Shown here in pieces: positions 24,601 through 39,600 of a stretch of DNA of 64,000 nt. Position 1 is the first letter of the stretch. Every line of letters begins with the position of its first letter. Source of the stretch: Aurelia coerulea (Eukaryota; Cnidaria; Scyphozoa; Semaeostomeae; Ulmaridae); NCBI GenBank assembly GCA_039566865.1, contig CM076949.1, positions 25,272,501-25,336,500 of the forward strand, given 5' to 3'. The notes beneath the pieces were generated by a model. It saw nothing but the letters and a program-made list of their open reading frames with translations, did not search any database and was not told where the DNA came from. The position numbers and the translations under genes are program-made.

Positions 24601-27600
24601 GCGCTGAAAAACGCAACTTCACCTTCACCTTCAGTAGTGACGGATGGCCTAAGCCAAACCCCCTTTGACAAAAGGGTTCAAATTCATGTTTCCTGTGCTA
24701 ACGATGAGGAAACAAGCGGTCAGAACGAAGATTAGCTTGTTTCTTTCAGCTATATATTGTAGCAATAGCCGTGAGGGGTGAAAAAGTTTGAGAACGTTAA
24801 CAGAAAAAACCGTAGAGGTGAAACTGAAAATTAACAACTCTGTACTACAGTAGAAACCCGCATAAAAGAGCCTATTTTCATAAGAACCTAGAGGCTGAAA
24901 TTCAATCTTTTAAACCCCCTAAATAAGGACCCCTAAGAGGCTGAAACTAGGAACGGTTCTTATATAACAGCTTTAATGTAAATTATTAAAATGACAAGAA
25001 TTTTTAGAATTCTTCACATTCTGCTCAGACCTCTTCATTGGTACAAAAGATTTGTTCTCAAGAATTCTCAAGAATTCTTGGGCTGGAAAACAGGGTTAAT
25101 GTGTGCAAGGCCTGCTCGTATAAAAGAACCTTTTTAAGAACCTTACAGGCTGGAATTTAGAATAGCAGCCAGTTAATTAAGAACCTATTCAGGCTGCCCA
25201 GAAAAAACCTAGGTTCTTTTATGCGGGTTTCTACTGTACTTACATGTTGACAACTGTAACGATGCATCTGCTTGCATATTTTGCGGAATAGGAGAATTGA
25301 CTTGCAAAGCAACCGCTGGATTTAAACCAAAACTATTCTTATTGAATTGAATTGCAAATGCACCCATTGGTTGCATAGCGCGATTGAAGAATGTGAGATC
25401 CATGAAGATCTGGCCCTGACGACGACTGAATGTTCCTGAAATAAAAAAATGATCACAACAAATGACATGGAGTATAAATTCCCGAAAGTAATAAGTAAAA
25501 GCCAGCATATACTTTTTTTCAATGAAGACTCAATATCATTAAGATACATGGTCTAACTACGAACTACAAATTAAAGCTACTAACAAAATATCAGCGATTA
25601 TAAGAAAACAATTTAGGTTATACATCATTAATCGAGTTGAATTTTTCTGGATTTCTTTTTTGGATTTCTGTTCGTATATTGTATTGAGATATCTTGTAAA
25701 AGCCTCTAAAAACTGACGATTTTCATATATTATAGAAATACGAGCTTTTGTTCACTAGTTGGAATTGATTCAAAATTTGGATAAGTCTCTTTTGCGAAAT
25801 TTAAAAAGATTTCTCGTGCTGCCTTGAATGCTTCGCATTCAAGGATAAAATGCGTCTCGTCCTCAGTTTTGTTTTTACAAGTTGAGCAGAATCTTTTATC
25901 TCTTTCTATTGGAGGTCTATATTGGCGTCCTTTTTCTATTGCAAGGTAGTGGTCGCTAAAGCCTGGTTTCCATTAAATCACAAAGTGTCGCAAGTGTCGC
26001 AGAGTGTCACAGAATTTTGTTTTGCTGAACTCTGCGACTCTCTGCGACTCTCTGTGACTCTCTGCGACTCTCTGCGACTCTCTGCGACTCTCTGCGACAG
26101 GGCGTTTCCATTGGTCGCAGAGTGATGCAGAATTTCGGTGCCATGTTTCAAACACAATAAGGCGGGAATTTTGGAAACAGATCAACATCACGTGACTCTT
26201 TTGTTCTGGGATCGCAATTGGTCGCAGAACTTTAGGACAGGTGTTTCCATTGATCGCAGAGTGTCGCAGAGTGTCGCAAAGTGTCGCAGAGATAGAAAAT
26301 TTTCTATCTCTGCGACACCGATCGCAGAGTGTCGCAGAGTGTCGCAGCATTTTAGTACAGCAGTTTCCATTCGTCGCAATGTGTTGCAGAACCAAAATTC
26401 TGCGACACATGCGACACTTGCTACACTTTGCGATTTAATGGGAACCAGGCTTAAGTCGCAATTTTGTCATAATACGTCTCTCAGTTCTGTTAGTCATTAA
26501 TGATAGGTAAGCTTCGAGATTAGTCCTATTTTTATAGCTACGATATGTTAACGCTTTGGAACAGTTTTCTATTTTTGATTTCCAGGACATTTGGTAATTT
26601 GCTTTCAGGACATTTGGTAATTTGCTTATACGAACCATCACATTCTGAGCTAAGCCCATCATCAAGTCTTCTTAGTTTCAATACAATTTCCTCCACAAAG
26701 TTTAGCACTGATCAGTCTTCGTTTTAGCTATGATTTAATACGGTTTTATCCTTTGAAAATTATCACCAAAGTGTTTCTGAATTATCTGTACTGCGGGGGT
26801 TCCAACGAAAAACAACCGATATTCTAAAAAAGACGTTAGACGATATTGTAATGGCTGATATTGGCAACATAACATAGGAGAAACTACAAGAAAAGAAAGC
26901 ACGGAAATATTTTAAACGGTACCTTGAATCTCCAGGCCTTTTCCTTTTGATGCTGGGAGCCAAACCTAGGTTTAAAAAGAAAAATATTATGATTTACTCA
27001 AACCTAGCTTCTTCATTCTTCTCTAGAATGACGAATGCTACATTTTTACTTCCGCCTTAACATGTCATATTGACAAAAAAAATTCTTATTTACTTCAAAT
27101 GGGGTGAGATTAACTTACTTCAGCTTTTTCATTGATACACATATTTTCATAAGAAATTACGAATCTGAGGCAGTAGTGATGGTTTCTTACAGTTGTCAGA
27201 TTTTGAATCCTCAGAATTTCTTATATGAGTTCCTTAAAACAGACGAATAAGGTATGAATAATTGTGCTTCGAATAGAGTTTTTTTCTGTACGGATGTTTG
27301 GGCTTAAACCCATTATTAAGATTTGATATTATAACTTAACTTGATAATGGCTTCAAGCACAAAACGTCATGACAAAAAACTCTGTTCGAAGGACACTGAT
27401 CTATACCTTGTCCGTCTGTTTTTCACGAAACACTGCGCAACACGCATACTAGAAGATTCTCTGTTTCAACCAGCAAGCTTTGCATGTGTCATCTGTTTGT
27501 TGACTTTAGTTGTCACCATTTTCAGGCCCATGAACATGGCGACAACAAAGAGATGACACGTACGATGTATGCCTGTTGAAACCGACCCTTTAAATGTTCC

Positions 27601-30600
27601 CTGATAATCTTCATGTTCACTACCTGTGTCCCCGTCAACGTTTCCAAGCAAAGTGTTTTTGAAGCCTTTCCCATGCTTAGACATTACTCAAGCACCTTCC
27701 GAGTAATATGATACAGGAAACAAGAGTAAAACTATGCTATCAACAATTTCTTAAGTTATATTTTCCCAGTACTAGAGTTTCCTGATTTTCTTGCGGTCTT
27801 CTGAGAGTTGAGTTCCTTGTGAGCTGTTTCTTATAACAAAATACGTGTAGTAGAACAACAAACTGTATTGCAGCTACTTACCGATTTTGGAGGGACATAG
27901 CCAGTTCCAGCGACTGCACCGCTAAGTGAAAATAGATCGCCGATACCAGCTGCGGGGCCTGCGGGGACACCAAAGGCGGGTTGTTGCGGAGTTGGCTGCG
28001 GTGCAAGCTGAAAACAATGTAATTCAATTAGGACAAACAAGATTTCAAAAGCTATGTTTTCGTCCAAAAACGAATAGTGGAAACAGATTAAGAAAAGGAC
28101 AAAAAATTTCATAGTTCAAAATGGCAACTTAGAATGCAATCTTTATCTATGACGCAACGTGCCAACAAAGATGGCAGTTGAAATGTGTCAACTCAGCTGT
28201 CTGCTTGTTTCAACAGAAGCATTCATTTTTGTAATAATTCCCCCCTCTGTCTATTCACAGATAATGATGTGTCTTAAAGGTTTACTACACGATGAAACTT
28301 CGATGTCATTTGGTTTTCTTGGTACAAAAGTGAATTGCTCAACTGAGGTTGTATGGCGTCATTGGTAAGTTTAAATTTTGTGCATGCTTTTACCATGGTT
28401 TAATGATAACAGTATAAATACAAAGACTTACCCCAAGAGCTCCAAGGTCGCTGCTGAGAAGATCGAGGCCACTTGCTGAAAGAAGGATTGGCTTGTTAAC
28501 AGCTTACAGTTCGGGGATATTCGGAAAATTTCGAATACAGAGATAAGAAATGAGAAATCATTAGATTTTTTTCTATTTTTTCAGTAATTTATTTCAAGTG
28601 GGCTGAAAGGATTTCTAGCTATTGAAAGCTAATTTAGGCCCACTATGCATGCCGCATCCAGGCATGGGACCACTAGTTTAACGTTTCTTCCGAAGGACGG
28701 CGAGGTGAGTTGCGAGGTCCGGCCTCCGAGAGGTCACCCATCCGGAGATTGACCTTTTTTTACTGAGCTTAACTTCAGTCACCTGACTGAAACTGTTTCA
28801 GCCGCTCAGTCACTCACCCCTATTTGATGATCTCGACCATACATGGACATTATGTAGCTAAAGAAACACATCTGCAGTCTGTCTTAAAGTAGATATCTCG
28901 TGAGATTTGCTATAACGCACTCGTGTAAAACACCTCAATTATTGTTATTCGCGGGCATTTTCACGTGACAGCAAATTTGAGACAACCTATAGTTTAGTCA
29001 ACTACCTTTGAAAGCCTTCCTCTGTTTCCACATTCCACAACGAAAGCATTCTGATTTTGGTTTAAATCAAAGTTGGCCTTACTATCCAAGAACTGTAAAT
29101 AAGCTCAGATTTTGAATGCTTAGCCGAAAGAAATGCAAAACTGCGTGTCCATGCTTCAGCATTAAAAAGAGTCAGTGAAAACAAAAATACTGTGGCAGAG
29201 TATCATACCTGCGGGCGCTTGTTGCACGGGCGGTTGCGGCTGGAATGTTGGCTGAACAGGTGTAGCTTTTGGTCCGAAATCCATTGAAAGTAGATCACCT
29301 ATGAGGGAGTCTCCTCCAACTGGGGCAGGAGCCGCTGCTGCTGGCTGAGCAGGAGCAGCAGCAGGAGCCGCAGGTTCAGCTGTATCAAGCACGGGTGTAC
29401 CATCATCCGGTTCTCCTGCAGGTTCCATTCTGGAAGGCAAAGCTGCACGGCGGACGGGGGTACGACCAGCAACGAAAGAACTTGGTGGTTTATGGTAGAC
29501 TGACGCGAGGCTGGAAATATGGCAGATGAGTTCATCCAGAAGACTTGGTTCCAAAAGATCTGTTTCTTCTGAGATCAATGGTTTCTCTGCCAAAACAACA
29601 TCCTAAAATGAAAGAGAAAAGGGTTTTTAACAGGAAAGCTAACGAGGACTGGATGCATCTAATATTCTAAGAAAAAACTAAATTCTAGAAATCGATTTGA
29701 ACTTTATTCTCGACATTGAAAGTTAGGCGACTTACGTAAATCTTAAATAAATACATATTCATCAATTTTCCTAAATAAGTCCACTTTCGAAGGGAAAGAG
29801 GATTCCCTCAATTAACAACCATATATACATCCAAAGTTGTATCAACCCACAAAACCATCTGACTGCACAATAACCAGCCACAGATAATAACTTCCCCTTG
29901 CAGATTTTGCAAGAAAACTAAAAAGATTCTGTTACAGCAACTTCAAAATGATCATAGAGTAAACCTACTGATAATACTTCATCTTTCCCCCTAAACAATT
30001 GATTCAAAATGGCAGTTCATTCTGGTTAGAACATAACAAATTTAGGCTCGATAAGAAAAATAATAAACACAACAAATATTGAGAATTACAAGGATATGTT
30101 ACCTTAGCAGCAGCTGGATCTGTGGACAATAATCTCCAATAAATATAACCCCTGTCTCTGAGATCAGGATTATCACTGTCTTGTGTTGCCAAGCTTAGGA
30201 CTTGCTGCACTAATTCTTGGGTGTCTGTTGGTCGTTTCAAGAACAGTTTCACGATGCCTGTGAGCAGCTGAAGTTGCACCTACAAATAAAAACAGCGAGA
30301 TGATTAGCTGTCGATTAAATGAATTTGTCACGAAAACTTAGCTCAGCAAAATGTTAACAATTTGCTATAAATCGTGTGACAGATAGAACAGAAACTAGGT
30401 AAGATGATGCTATCATGCATCATTTTTCAAGAAATATTCCAGGGAGGTAATGGTTCAAAACTGCAAGCATGCCATTTCTGCTCTTTCGGTATGAAGTGAT
30501 AATACACTAATATCAAAGCACTTAGCGGTTACCTGTGCATTTTCATCTTGAAATCCTTCCAAGAACGTAGCAAGTAGTTCGTCTGCATTATCAATTCTCT

Positions 30601-33600
30601 CTGCATATTCACCGATAATCCAAATCATTGCAGCTCTAGAAATGAAACATATGACTAGATCCTAGATCCTTTACATAAAAATTATCGTTCTCATAGTTAT
30701 GCTACAAGGCTTTATTACACCAGATTATTTTCTTCTCTTCGTTTGTATGAAACGCATTCCAGTAACGTAAAGAAAAGAAATGTGCAGAAGATAAAAAAGG
30801 GTTTTAAAAGTATTTATCAAACCATAGTCCAATATCCTTACCTTGCCTCTGGTTCATCCAAAGAATCCAAATTCTCACACAATGTTGCAATGATGCCTTC
30901 ATATTTGTTTGGATATCTTCGGAAGATGTCCTGGGGGAGAATGTAAGGGCATATGAGTGAAATGGAACATTTGGGTAAATTGAGAGGGATGATAAGCAGT
31001 TGCAACGCTTTTTGTCATCATTGCAAATGCACATCTACTAAGACAAACCATGTGTATTCTTGTAGCTTGATGAAACAACAGTACACGTATCTTTTTCATA
31101 AGAAACCGCTTGTAAGAAACGGTAGGCTCAACTTTTCAAAAGTTAAGAAACAACCCTACCTGGATTTAAAAGCTAAGAAACTTTTGTAATTTACAGTTTT
31201 AATTTTCCTATTGCACTCAAAACTGTTTTGACACTGTACAGTTATGGCAACTGTTGGACACTATTTTGAGTACGAATTATGTTCTGACTTGTTTTGAGAT
31301 CTTACTAAGTAATTTGAGAACCATTTAGACAAAACAAGATTAACTCTTTACTCTTGGCATTAAAAATGTAAGAAACACGTAAGAAACTTTTGGTAGCAAA
31401 ATGGTCCAAAAATTTAAGAAACTGCCTACCAGCCCCGCGCCTTAGTTTCTTATAAAAAAATGAGTGTAATACGATAATAATTTTAGTGGAAGAAAGAGAA
31501 ACATGAAATTTTACGTATATGGCAAGTGACTCGTCTCGAGTGCAATGAATTTAGCCTCAGATTTTCAGATTCTTGTATCAAGTTATTAAGGTCCACACCT
31601 ATTTTCAAAAGACCACACCCTAGTTTATCGAATAACCTCGCTTTGCAGTAGTCAGGACATTTCCTGGATCTGCCCCTGCTATGGAGGTCAGTAACTGGAT
31701 GATGGTTAACTGAGAAGGTATATGTTAAATATCAAAATAAAAATCTAAAGCAAGCATACAGTTACCTTGAGGACTATGATAGCTTCTTGCACAACATAAT
31801 TGACTTTGTTTTGAATTAAATCCAAAAGAGTAGTGACACATTTCTCAGCAGATTGCTGCAAGGAAAATAAATAACATAAATAGGAATACAGAGATATGCT
31901 GAAAGAGTATAGGTTGTGGTGAAGGAAAAAGTTGAGTGAGCCCGGATAAATAGACTGTACAACGGATTCATTTTTGCATTTTGTTGTAAATCTTTTCATT
32001 TCATTCTCAAGTCTCAAAATTAAAGGATATATATATAAATATATATTATGTTAAAACTTACAAAATTTATCATCACTACAAAATAATAAACATTAAGATT
32101 CCGTCTCTGAGCCTTCTATAAATAAAAGAAAATTCATTTTTGTGTTGCTTGTTTGTCTGTCAGATAAAGAAAAACAAAGCAGCCCTATAGTTTAAACAAT
32201 TCCTGTACCGGGTGTCCCAAAATGATGTATTATCATTTGATTGCTTATGTGTCCATAACCGATGAACCGATTTTCAAAAACTCTATTTTATCCGATTGCC
32301 GAAAGGCTAAATTGTATTTGAGGATGTTGGTTGTGGTTTAGGCCAATGTCTTCATGTTGAAAAGGAGATCGATAAACCTGCTGACATTCAAGCCTTATAT
32401 GGCATGAAAAAGAAACGGCCTACTTTCCCAGTCAATATTTTAGATGTGATGCAAAAGTTAACGATATGAACCAACATCTTAAAATACAATTTAGCCTTTA
32501 GGCAATCAAATAAAACAAAGTTTTTGAAAATCGGTTGATTGGTTATGGACATGTAAGCAATCAAACAACAATACATCATTTTGGGACACCCGGTATTTGA
32601 GTTAAATCATGTTGTTTTGTTTTAATCGTTGTTCTAGTTTCATGACCTTTTTGAATAGTTCTACTGGCACAAAGCTAAGGTTTCTACGTCTCAACTATAT
32701 GGAAATATCAAGTGACATCTTTACCTCTACTTTGATAGCACATCTTCCAATAGCACGAACTGATTTTCTTACGAAATCGACGTCGACCTCTGTCGCATAT
32801 CTACATGAAATTAAGAAACGGAAAATTGTTGGCGTCAAAGAACGCTATCGTATTATATATTATATTTTTAAAGCCATACGTTTGTGCCTGCAAGAGGATA
32901 TAACTGTTCAGATCAATTTCTATACCCTAGCGATAAAATAATATTACTTCTTCAGCAAGATCAGTTGATAAACAAGTATACACTAAGGGCCCGTTCACAC
33001 TGCTCGGTTTTTGCACAAAAACAGAGAGACAAACCTCCGTTTTTGTGAAAGTGTTCACACTGATCTTCACAAAAATGGCACAAAAACGGAGGTTTTTCAA
33101 AACGCTCCAATATTAAACAATGAGTTTCACAAAACCGGAACAATGTGAACGCACAACAACGGATATCTTTGGCTCCGAATTTGCAATCATGAGGATCAAT
33201 GTGAACGGACAAAAATGCCTGTTTTTCCCTCCGTTTTTGTGCAAAAACGGAGCAATGTGAACGTGTAACTTCGATGCGTCAAAAACGAATGATAACAAAA
33301 ACGGAGCAGTGTGAACGGGGCCTAAGACTTTTCAAACGCTTCAACAATGCAAACAACAAAAAATAACAACAACAACGCAGACAACAATGTGAACGCACAA
33401 CAAGGCATGGATATCTTTGGCTCCGTATCATTGCAATCATGAGGATCAATGTGAACGGACAAAAATGACCAGCTGTTCTTTTTCCTAAGGTTTATATTAG
33501 AATTCCCTCCGTTTTTGTGCAAAAACGGAGAAAACCAATGTGAACGTGTAACTTCGATGCGTCAACGAACGAATGATAACTAAAAAACGGAGTTTAACAG

Positions 33601-36600
33601 TGGATGAACGTACCTTTTAGAGTATCTTAATATGCCTAAGAAATCTTACTTTGGGAAGACCAAACGCTTCAACAATGCAAACAACAATAAAATAACAAGC
33701 TTGTTTCCTTGTAGCCACAACAACGCAGACAACTCTGAAAAATCACCGAAAATCGACAACAATATTAATCTTCAAATTAAAGTTTTTGGCTGGAAGACGA
33801 AAGACCAAAACACATTTCTACATATGGATTATCTTTTTGATAGGTTCAAATGTGAAAATATAGCTGTTTTGGGAGGTGCCTGGTTTTGAAGCATCCTACA
33901 AAAATCGAGACGGTTTAAATGTTATTCCGTTTTCTCCAACAACAAGACACACAGCAGATACTGCATCAGCCGAACCCCAATAGACTTTTCAGCCACTTTG
34001 CAAAAGATTCCAGATCGAGCGTTATTTTCATAAATTTTATATGCGACGCTCGATCGAGTGGCATAAGAGCTTCTTTCACTATTGTGCACATTCGAAAATT
34101 TTACAAAATCTAGCAAAATTGCCCCATTCTGATTCTTTTCAGAGTAGCTAAAAGGTCTATTACAACCAAAGAAGTTTTATAATTACGAAAAATTGGGCAA
34201 AGTTTTGTAAATAAGAAGAATCGAGAAAGAAAATTTGATATCATGACCAAAGAAAACACGTAAAATTTGCAAAATAATGTTTTGATATCTAAAAAAAATT
34301 GGGTATAAATAACTCACTCTTTGAGCTCAGCAAGGACTTGACCAATGTTTTGTTGTGTAGCCAAGCGAATCATGATATCCAATTTTTCAAGTTTAACATA
34401 AATTGGATCATTGTATTTGACGAAGAATGCCTTGATTTCATGTTTCAAAATATCAGGTCTGCAATGGAAAATAGAAAGAAAATGACTATGAATTCTGATT
34501 GCGACGAAGCTGGCCATAGGCAGAATAGAGAGAGGAGAGAGAGAGAGTCCTTCTCTAAGAGTAACCATTTTGCAGGGCTTTTGAGAGGACCGCACTCTAC
34601 ATAATTATTTAACTGGGATGACATTTTTACATAATAGCAGGCAGGATTGTCTGACCTTTTCGATCATTAGCTACTGAAAAATTAATTTACTTGGACTTTT
34701 ATAGAGCTGAAATTATCATTTTTAGAAGCCTAGAGCAACTACCTTTTACGAAACAAATATGAAAGTTCAAGATGGAGCCTCCAGATAAGCAATAATAGAT
34801 CCCTTGATATTCAAGAGTTGTCGATTTGCCCATGGGCAGATTCATGAATTGGGACAGTTATCCCTATTTTAGCAGCCCAGACAAGCCTGGAAATTTCTGC
34901 GATTAACTGGAGTTGCCAGCGCGGCAAGAGAATCCAATAGATGATTCTTAACATAGAAAATTGATTTAAAACATCCGTTGACTAAGACAAGCCACAAGGT
35001 AAGGAAATCTCTCCATCAGTATTGAATCCCAGACGACCTGAAATAGTGAATCAAATATAGATTTGTCGCGAGTTTTGTCTGGTTTTTATCCAATCAAAGC
35101 CCTTGCAACAATTTCAGACACGATTTCATCCAACATGGCCAGTCTAGACAGGTCAATCTGTCCATGATTGTCACAAAAACACCTTAACTCCCCAGCAACG
35201 CAAATTTCTTCGCCATAACGGGTCACAAACTCAGACAATTGAATCGTTATTTCAAAACTCGTAGCCACCAAATCAGACAATGCTATGCTTTGACACAGCA
35301 CTGGTTGATCGGTTGGTCAGCGGTTACAAATCAATGTTTCACAGTGCAGTTTTTTGGGAAGCTAACAAAGAATGACATAGGAGTCCTTACTACTTGTCCA
35401 AGACATAAAGTAAATTAATATAAAATCTATTCTGAAACTCCATACATAACATTTGGGTTTTGATTGTATGTCTGCTGGGTTGCTAAACATGCAAATTATC
35501 GAGACTTTCATTCTTTCATAGGGTCAAGACATATTCAAGAGCTTTCATTAGCAGGCAGGTTCACCAAACCTTTGGGGGTGTGTGTCAAGATAACTAAATG
35601 GAAATCCATGAAAAACCGTACATTTGCATAGATTACTAACAGTCATAAATAAAATGTTCTCCACCCAACTACAATGATTTAAAGACTATTAGAACATTAG
35701 AGAGCCTTCAGTTTACCAACAGAAGTCATGAGGTTTTAAATTAACAAATTTTATCGTAAATTTGGATTCTGAATTTCAAAGCATACATTTTTGTTTGAAG
35801 AACATAAAAATATTTGAAGACTCTTAGAACCAACAGAAAACAAGGACTGTACATATGAAGGGAATGAACGTGTGGATTTCATGCGTTAAAGCATGGATTT
35901 TCTCAAGGTTTAAGGGTGAAGGATCTTATCTTCAACTGTAACCTTATGAATCATAACATTAATGTCAGACATTAACTACGTCAATACTAGCTTTTGCTTC
36001 GTGATTGACTTCCAGTTCCTGATTGTGTGTTACTGATGTCTGAAAATTGTGATAGCTTGCAAGCTATAAATCTTGGTTTCAATTAGAGTGAAAACGCGTT
36101 ACAGGTATCATAAAAGCGATGAAAAGGGTCGAAATCATTCACTTCAACCTGAGAATTACTTGGTGGATTTGAAGATGCCCTAACGTTTCTGGGTGGAATA
36201 GAAATTCTGATTCCATTTTGAAGCGATAACATACCAAAAGACGTTTAAAATCAATTCCAGAAATGCTTTATTCAAAAGCTAAAGCGTATTGCTTTTAATG
36301 TGGGGCAAGCTTAAAGAACCTTTCCTCGGCAAACTATACAGGCCGTTATGATACAATTACCAAAACGCAAGCTTAAATAAGATAGATACGTGCTGGCTCG
36401 TTAAATAACTAAAAATGAACAAAGCTATTTATGCCCTCGGTTAAGAAAGTAAGCTCATCGAATTACCGCGCAAAGGAATGACCTCAAGTCAAGGGAATTC
36501 TTTTTCATTGCTTCTCCGTCTTTTAAGATTCAATACTGTTATGAGCAACATTGTCTTGTTCCAAAAAATTGGCACTCTATGTTTCATTCAAGTTTTAAAG

Positions 36601-39600
36601 TACGTAATTTCAGGAATAAAATTTCAGTTAAAACGTCAACAAACCTTTTCTGGACAATGAGATTGATATTCCTTAGGGCGACGTACTGTATTTCAGGTTC
36701 AGCTGACAACAGGGTGACTAATCGAGAAAAATAAAATCAAATTAATTCTAATAAAATAAAAATAAAACAGTGGCAGGATGTTAACATAGGGATTTCAAAG
36801 ATAGGTTGCTTAGTCTTCTCTCGACAGGAAGTCTGGTTTCGTAAATTTACAAACAATATCCAATTAAGCTTTATGCTTTCGGAAAATTTGGAGTTTGGCT
36901 CGCTATTTATTATGAAACATGTAAATAATTACTAAAGAGAGGTATTTTCAGTGGCAAACTGTATTCTAAGAATAGTGTTCGGTTGGAGATTATTTATGAA
37001 CTGTACAACTTTTCCTCGACACGTCTCATCCATCTATGTGAGAACACGAGCGCCGGTTTTCTATAAAACAGCAAGATATTTTGGGATGTTTTAGCAATTT
37101 TTCTTGAATAAAAAGGAGTTTTATCAAAGGCACGCGAGATTTTTATGGAGTGATAGGCCCCTTGATTTTGAGAACAATGTCTAATGAATGCATTGAGAAA
37201 ATTTGAGGTTTCACTACCTTTTATCAAAAATTGAAATAAACTGGAAAAGCAGAGGCTTCGTGAGAAACATGTTTAATCAACAGGAATTTAAATAAAAAAT
37301 AATTTGAATGCTGTTTGGTCTTTCGCTTGACTACAAGTCTGGTTCGTAACTTTGCGAGCAATATCTGATCAATGTATATGCTTGCAGAAAATTTGAGGTT
37401 GAGCTTTTTTTTAATATTTACTAAAGATACAAAAACAGGACTTCCTCAGAAACGAGTTTTAGAAATATAAGCTTAGACTTAAGAGCGTTTCTCTACAGAG
37501 CACAATTTCATATTCTGATTGTGACTTTAACACATGTCGCTTAAAGAGCCACTGCTAACCATGATCCTTTGTGGCGCCAAAGTCGACTTTCGTATTATCT
37601 AAAAGTCGTTTTTGGCCTAAATTGTTTTTGCGTTGCTTTTCATTCGGCACACACAGGATTTTGTTTGACAATGGGTCTTTAGCGTAGACAAAAGCACTGA
37701 GTCCGAAAGTTGATATTTCCCTTTCTCCAATTTCAAAGGGGCCTTTGCAACAAACATACCTCCCATACCTTGCACGTGCCATCTCTAGTTGCACATCAAA
37801 GAATGCTCGCAAAGCCTCTATGTTAGCAGAGGGTCTTTAATCAAGGGAATATTTCATGAAATGAAACGATCAGGTTTCCGAAACGACAACATGATTTGCC
37901 TTTCTGAAGAATAGATCTCACACCTCTGACTGCACTCCATCAAATGAAAATATCGGAAAATCGCCTCAAATGTGAATTCGGCTTTGGTATTTTTGTGTGG
38001 TGTAAGGTTAATTTTGGTTGTCAAATCAAAATAAATTTGTGATGTTGGATGTAGAAACAACTCGATAACGTTATGTTTCTTTTTTGCCTCCATCTCCACA
38101 GTAATTGAATTTGAGTTTTGTTTTTGAGTATTTCAAGTTTCATTGACATAAAAAGATCAAAATAAACAGAGAAAGCAAGACATCATGGATAAGTATGGAT
38201 AAGTGTGTTAAGAGGTGTGCACGAAATTGATTCCTCAGAACGACAAATCCATTTGTGATGTCGGATAGCTGAATCTATTTTTCCAAAATTCACCCAACTT
38301 GCTTGTCGCTCATCTATGGTTTATCCGGATTAACTTATCTTAGGTCCAAGACAATCTTTTTGGAAAATGTTTGTTTGGTTAATTGTCTAATTTTTCCCCG
38401 CAACAAAATCAATAACAGCCCGCAGCATACAAATTCAGTCTGTATGACGTCAATTTCATCTTAGGGGTATAGATAAATGAGTTATCATAAAACCAAAATT
38501 ACGTGCGAAAAATGCTTTAAGACGGCTTAAACGGCTAGGTTCAGGAACCCCATGACAAGTCCCTGCCAACTAAGAAGGACGAACGTTCAATTTAACACGA
38601 CTTTGGCGTATTCATACAATGAATTTTGTCACAGGACTAAAGTGAATGGTGCAAAATTAATGCCAAATTGAGGCATAAAAGTGATGAATTGTAAAAAACC
38701 AAGGGTGTCAGACGAAAATTGCCAGGGAAAATAAAGGTGGTTTAACAAGTTTTCCTCCTATGGAAAATATATGCGTTTAGGAAAGATAGAGCACAATTTT
38801 TCGAAGTCTCAAGCACCCAGTCTTGATTTGACGTTCTGGAAACATTAAGTTAACGGAGATATTTTGGTCTAGTCTGAAGATAGAACAAAAGAAGGCCAAG
38901 CTCCATCTATTGCCCCGTTGCTTCATCAATAGACCTTTTAGCTATTCTGACAAGAATCAGAATCGAACGCTATTTTGCTACATTTTGTAGAATTTTCGAA
39001 TGTGCACAATAGTGATAGAAGCTCTATCGCCACTCGATCGAACGTCGCGTATAAAAATGTATAAAAACAACGTTCGATCCAGGTTCTTTTATAGAATAGC
39101 TAAAAGGTCTATTATGGGAACATAAGATACAATAGCTTTTTAAACTTTGCCTCAGGCCTGGCTTGAACTAATGTCTGCTTCCTGAAACAAAGCAATCCTT
39201 TTTCAAACAAATTGACTATAATTTTCTCACATTTATGGTGACTTTTTCTGAATATGACCTGTTAGGGAAAGTGTTGTCTTGCGTGTTTACTGAAATAACA
39301 TTTGGCATAATTACCTAAAGGTGGTGACAATTTCTTAATCAGGTTGGTCATGTAATTAGAGCTTTGCATCATCATCTCCATAAATTTCATCAGCACCTTG
39401 GTAAATAAATTCATGAGTTAGTTAAAGTTTGATAACATTAAAAATTGGACTGGAATGACAATGCGGAGGCCACCAAAAATGCACAGCAAGGGAGCACTGA
39501 TCATCCATGATAGCCAACCTGCTGAGAGCAGAAGGCACCTGACAACGACGAGTTAAAGTTGGCCTAAACAGCCTCAAAACGATTTCCTTGCCCCCGAACA

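Noticed and set aside
25922..26500. Frames of up to 145 codons
   Set aside because: Produced by the GTCGCAGA short repeats of the foldback element.
32961..33522. Frames encoding His/Cys-rich peptides
   Set aside because: They read through the CCGTTTTTGTG repeats of two MITE copies.
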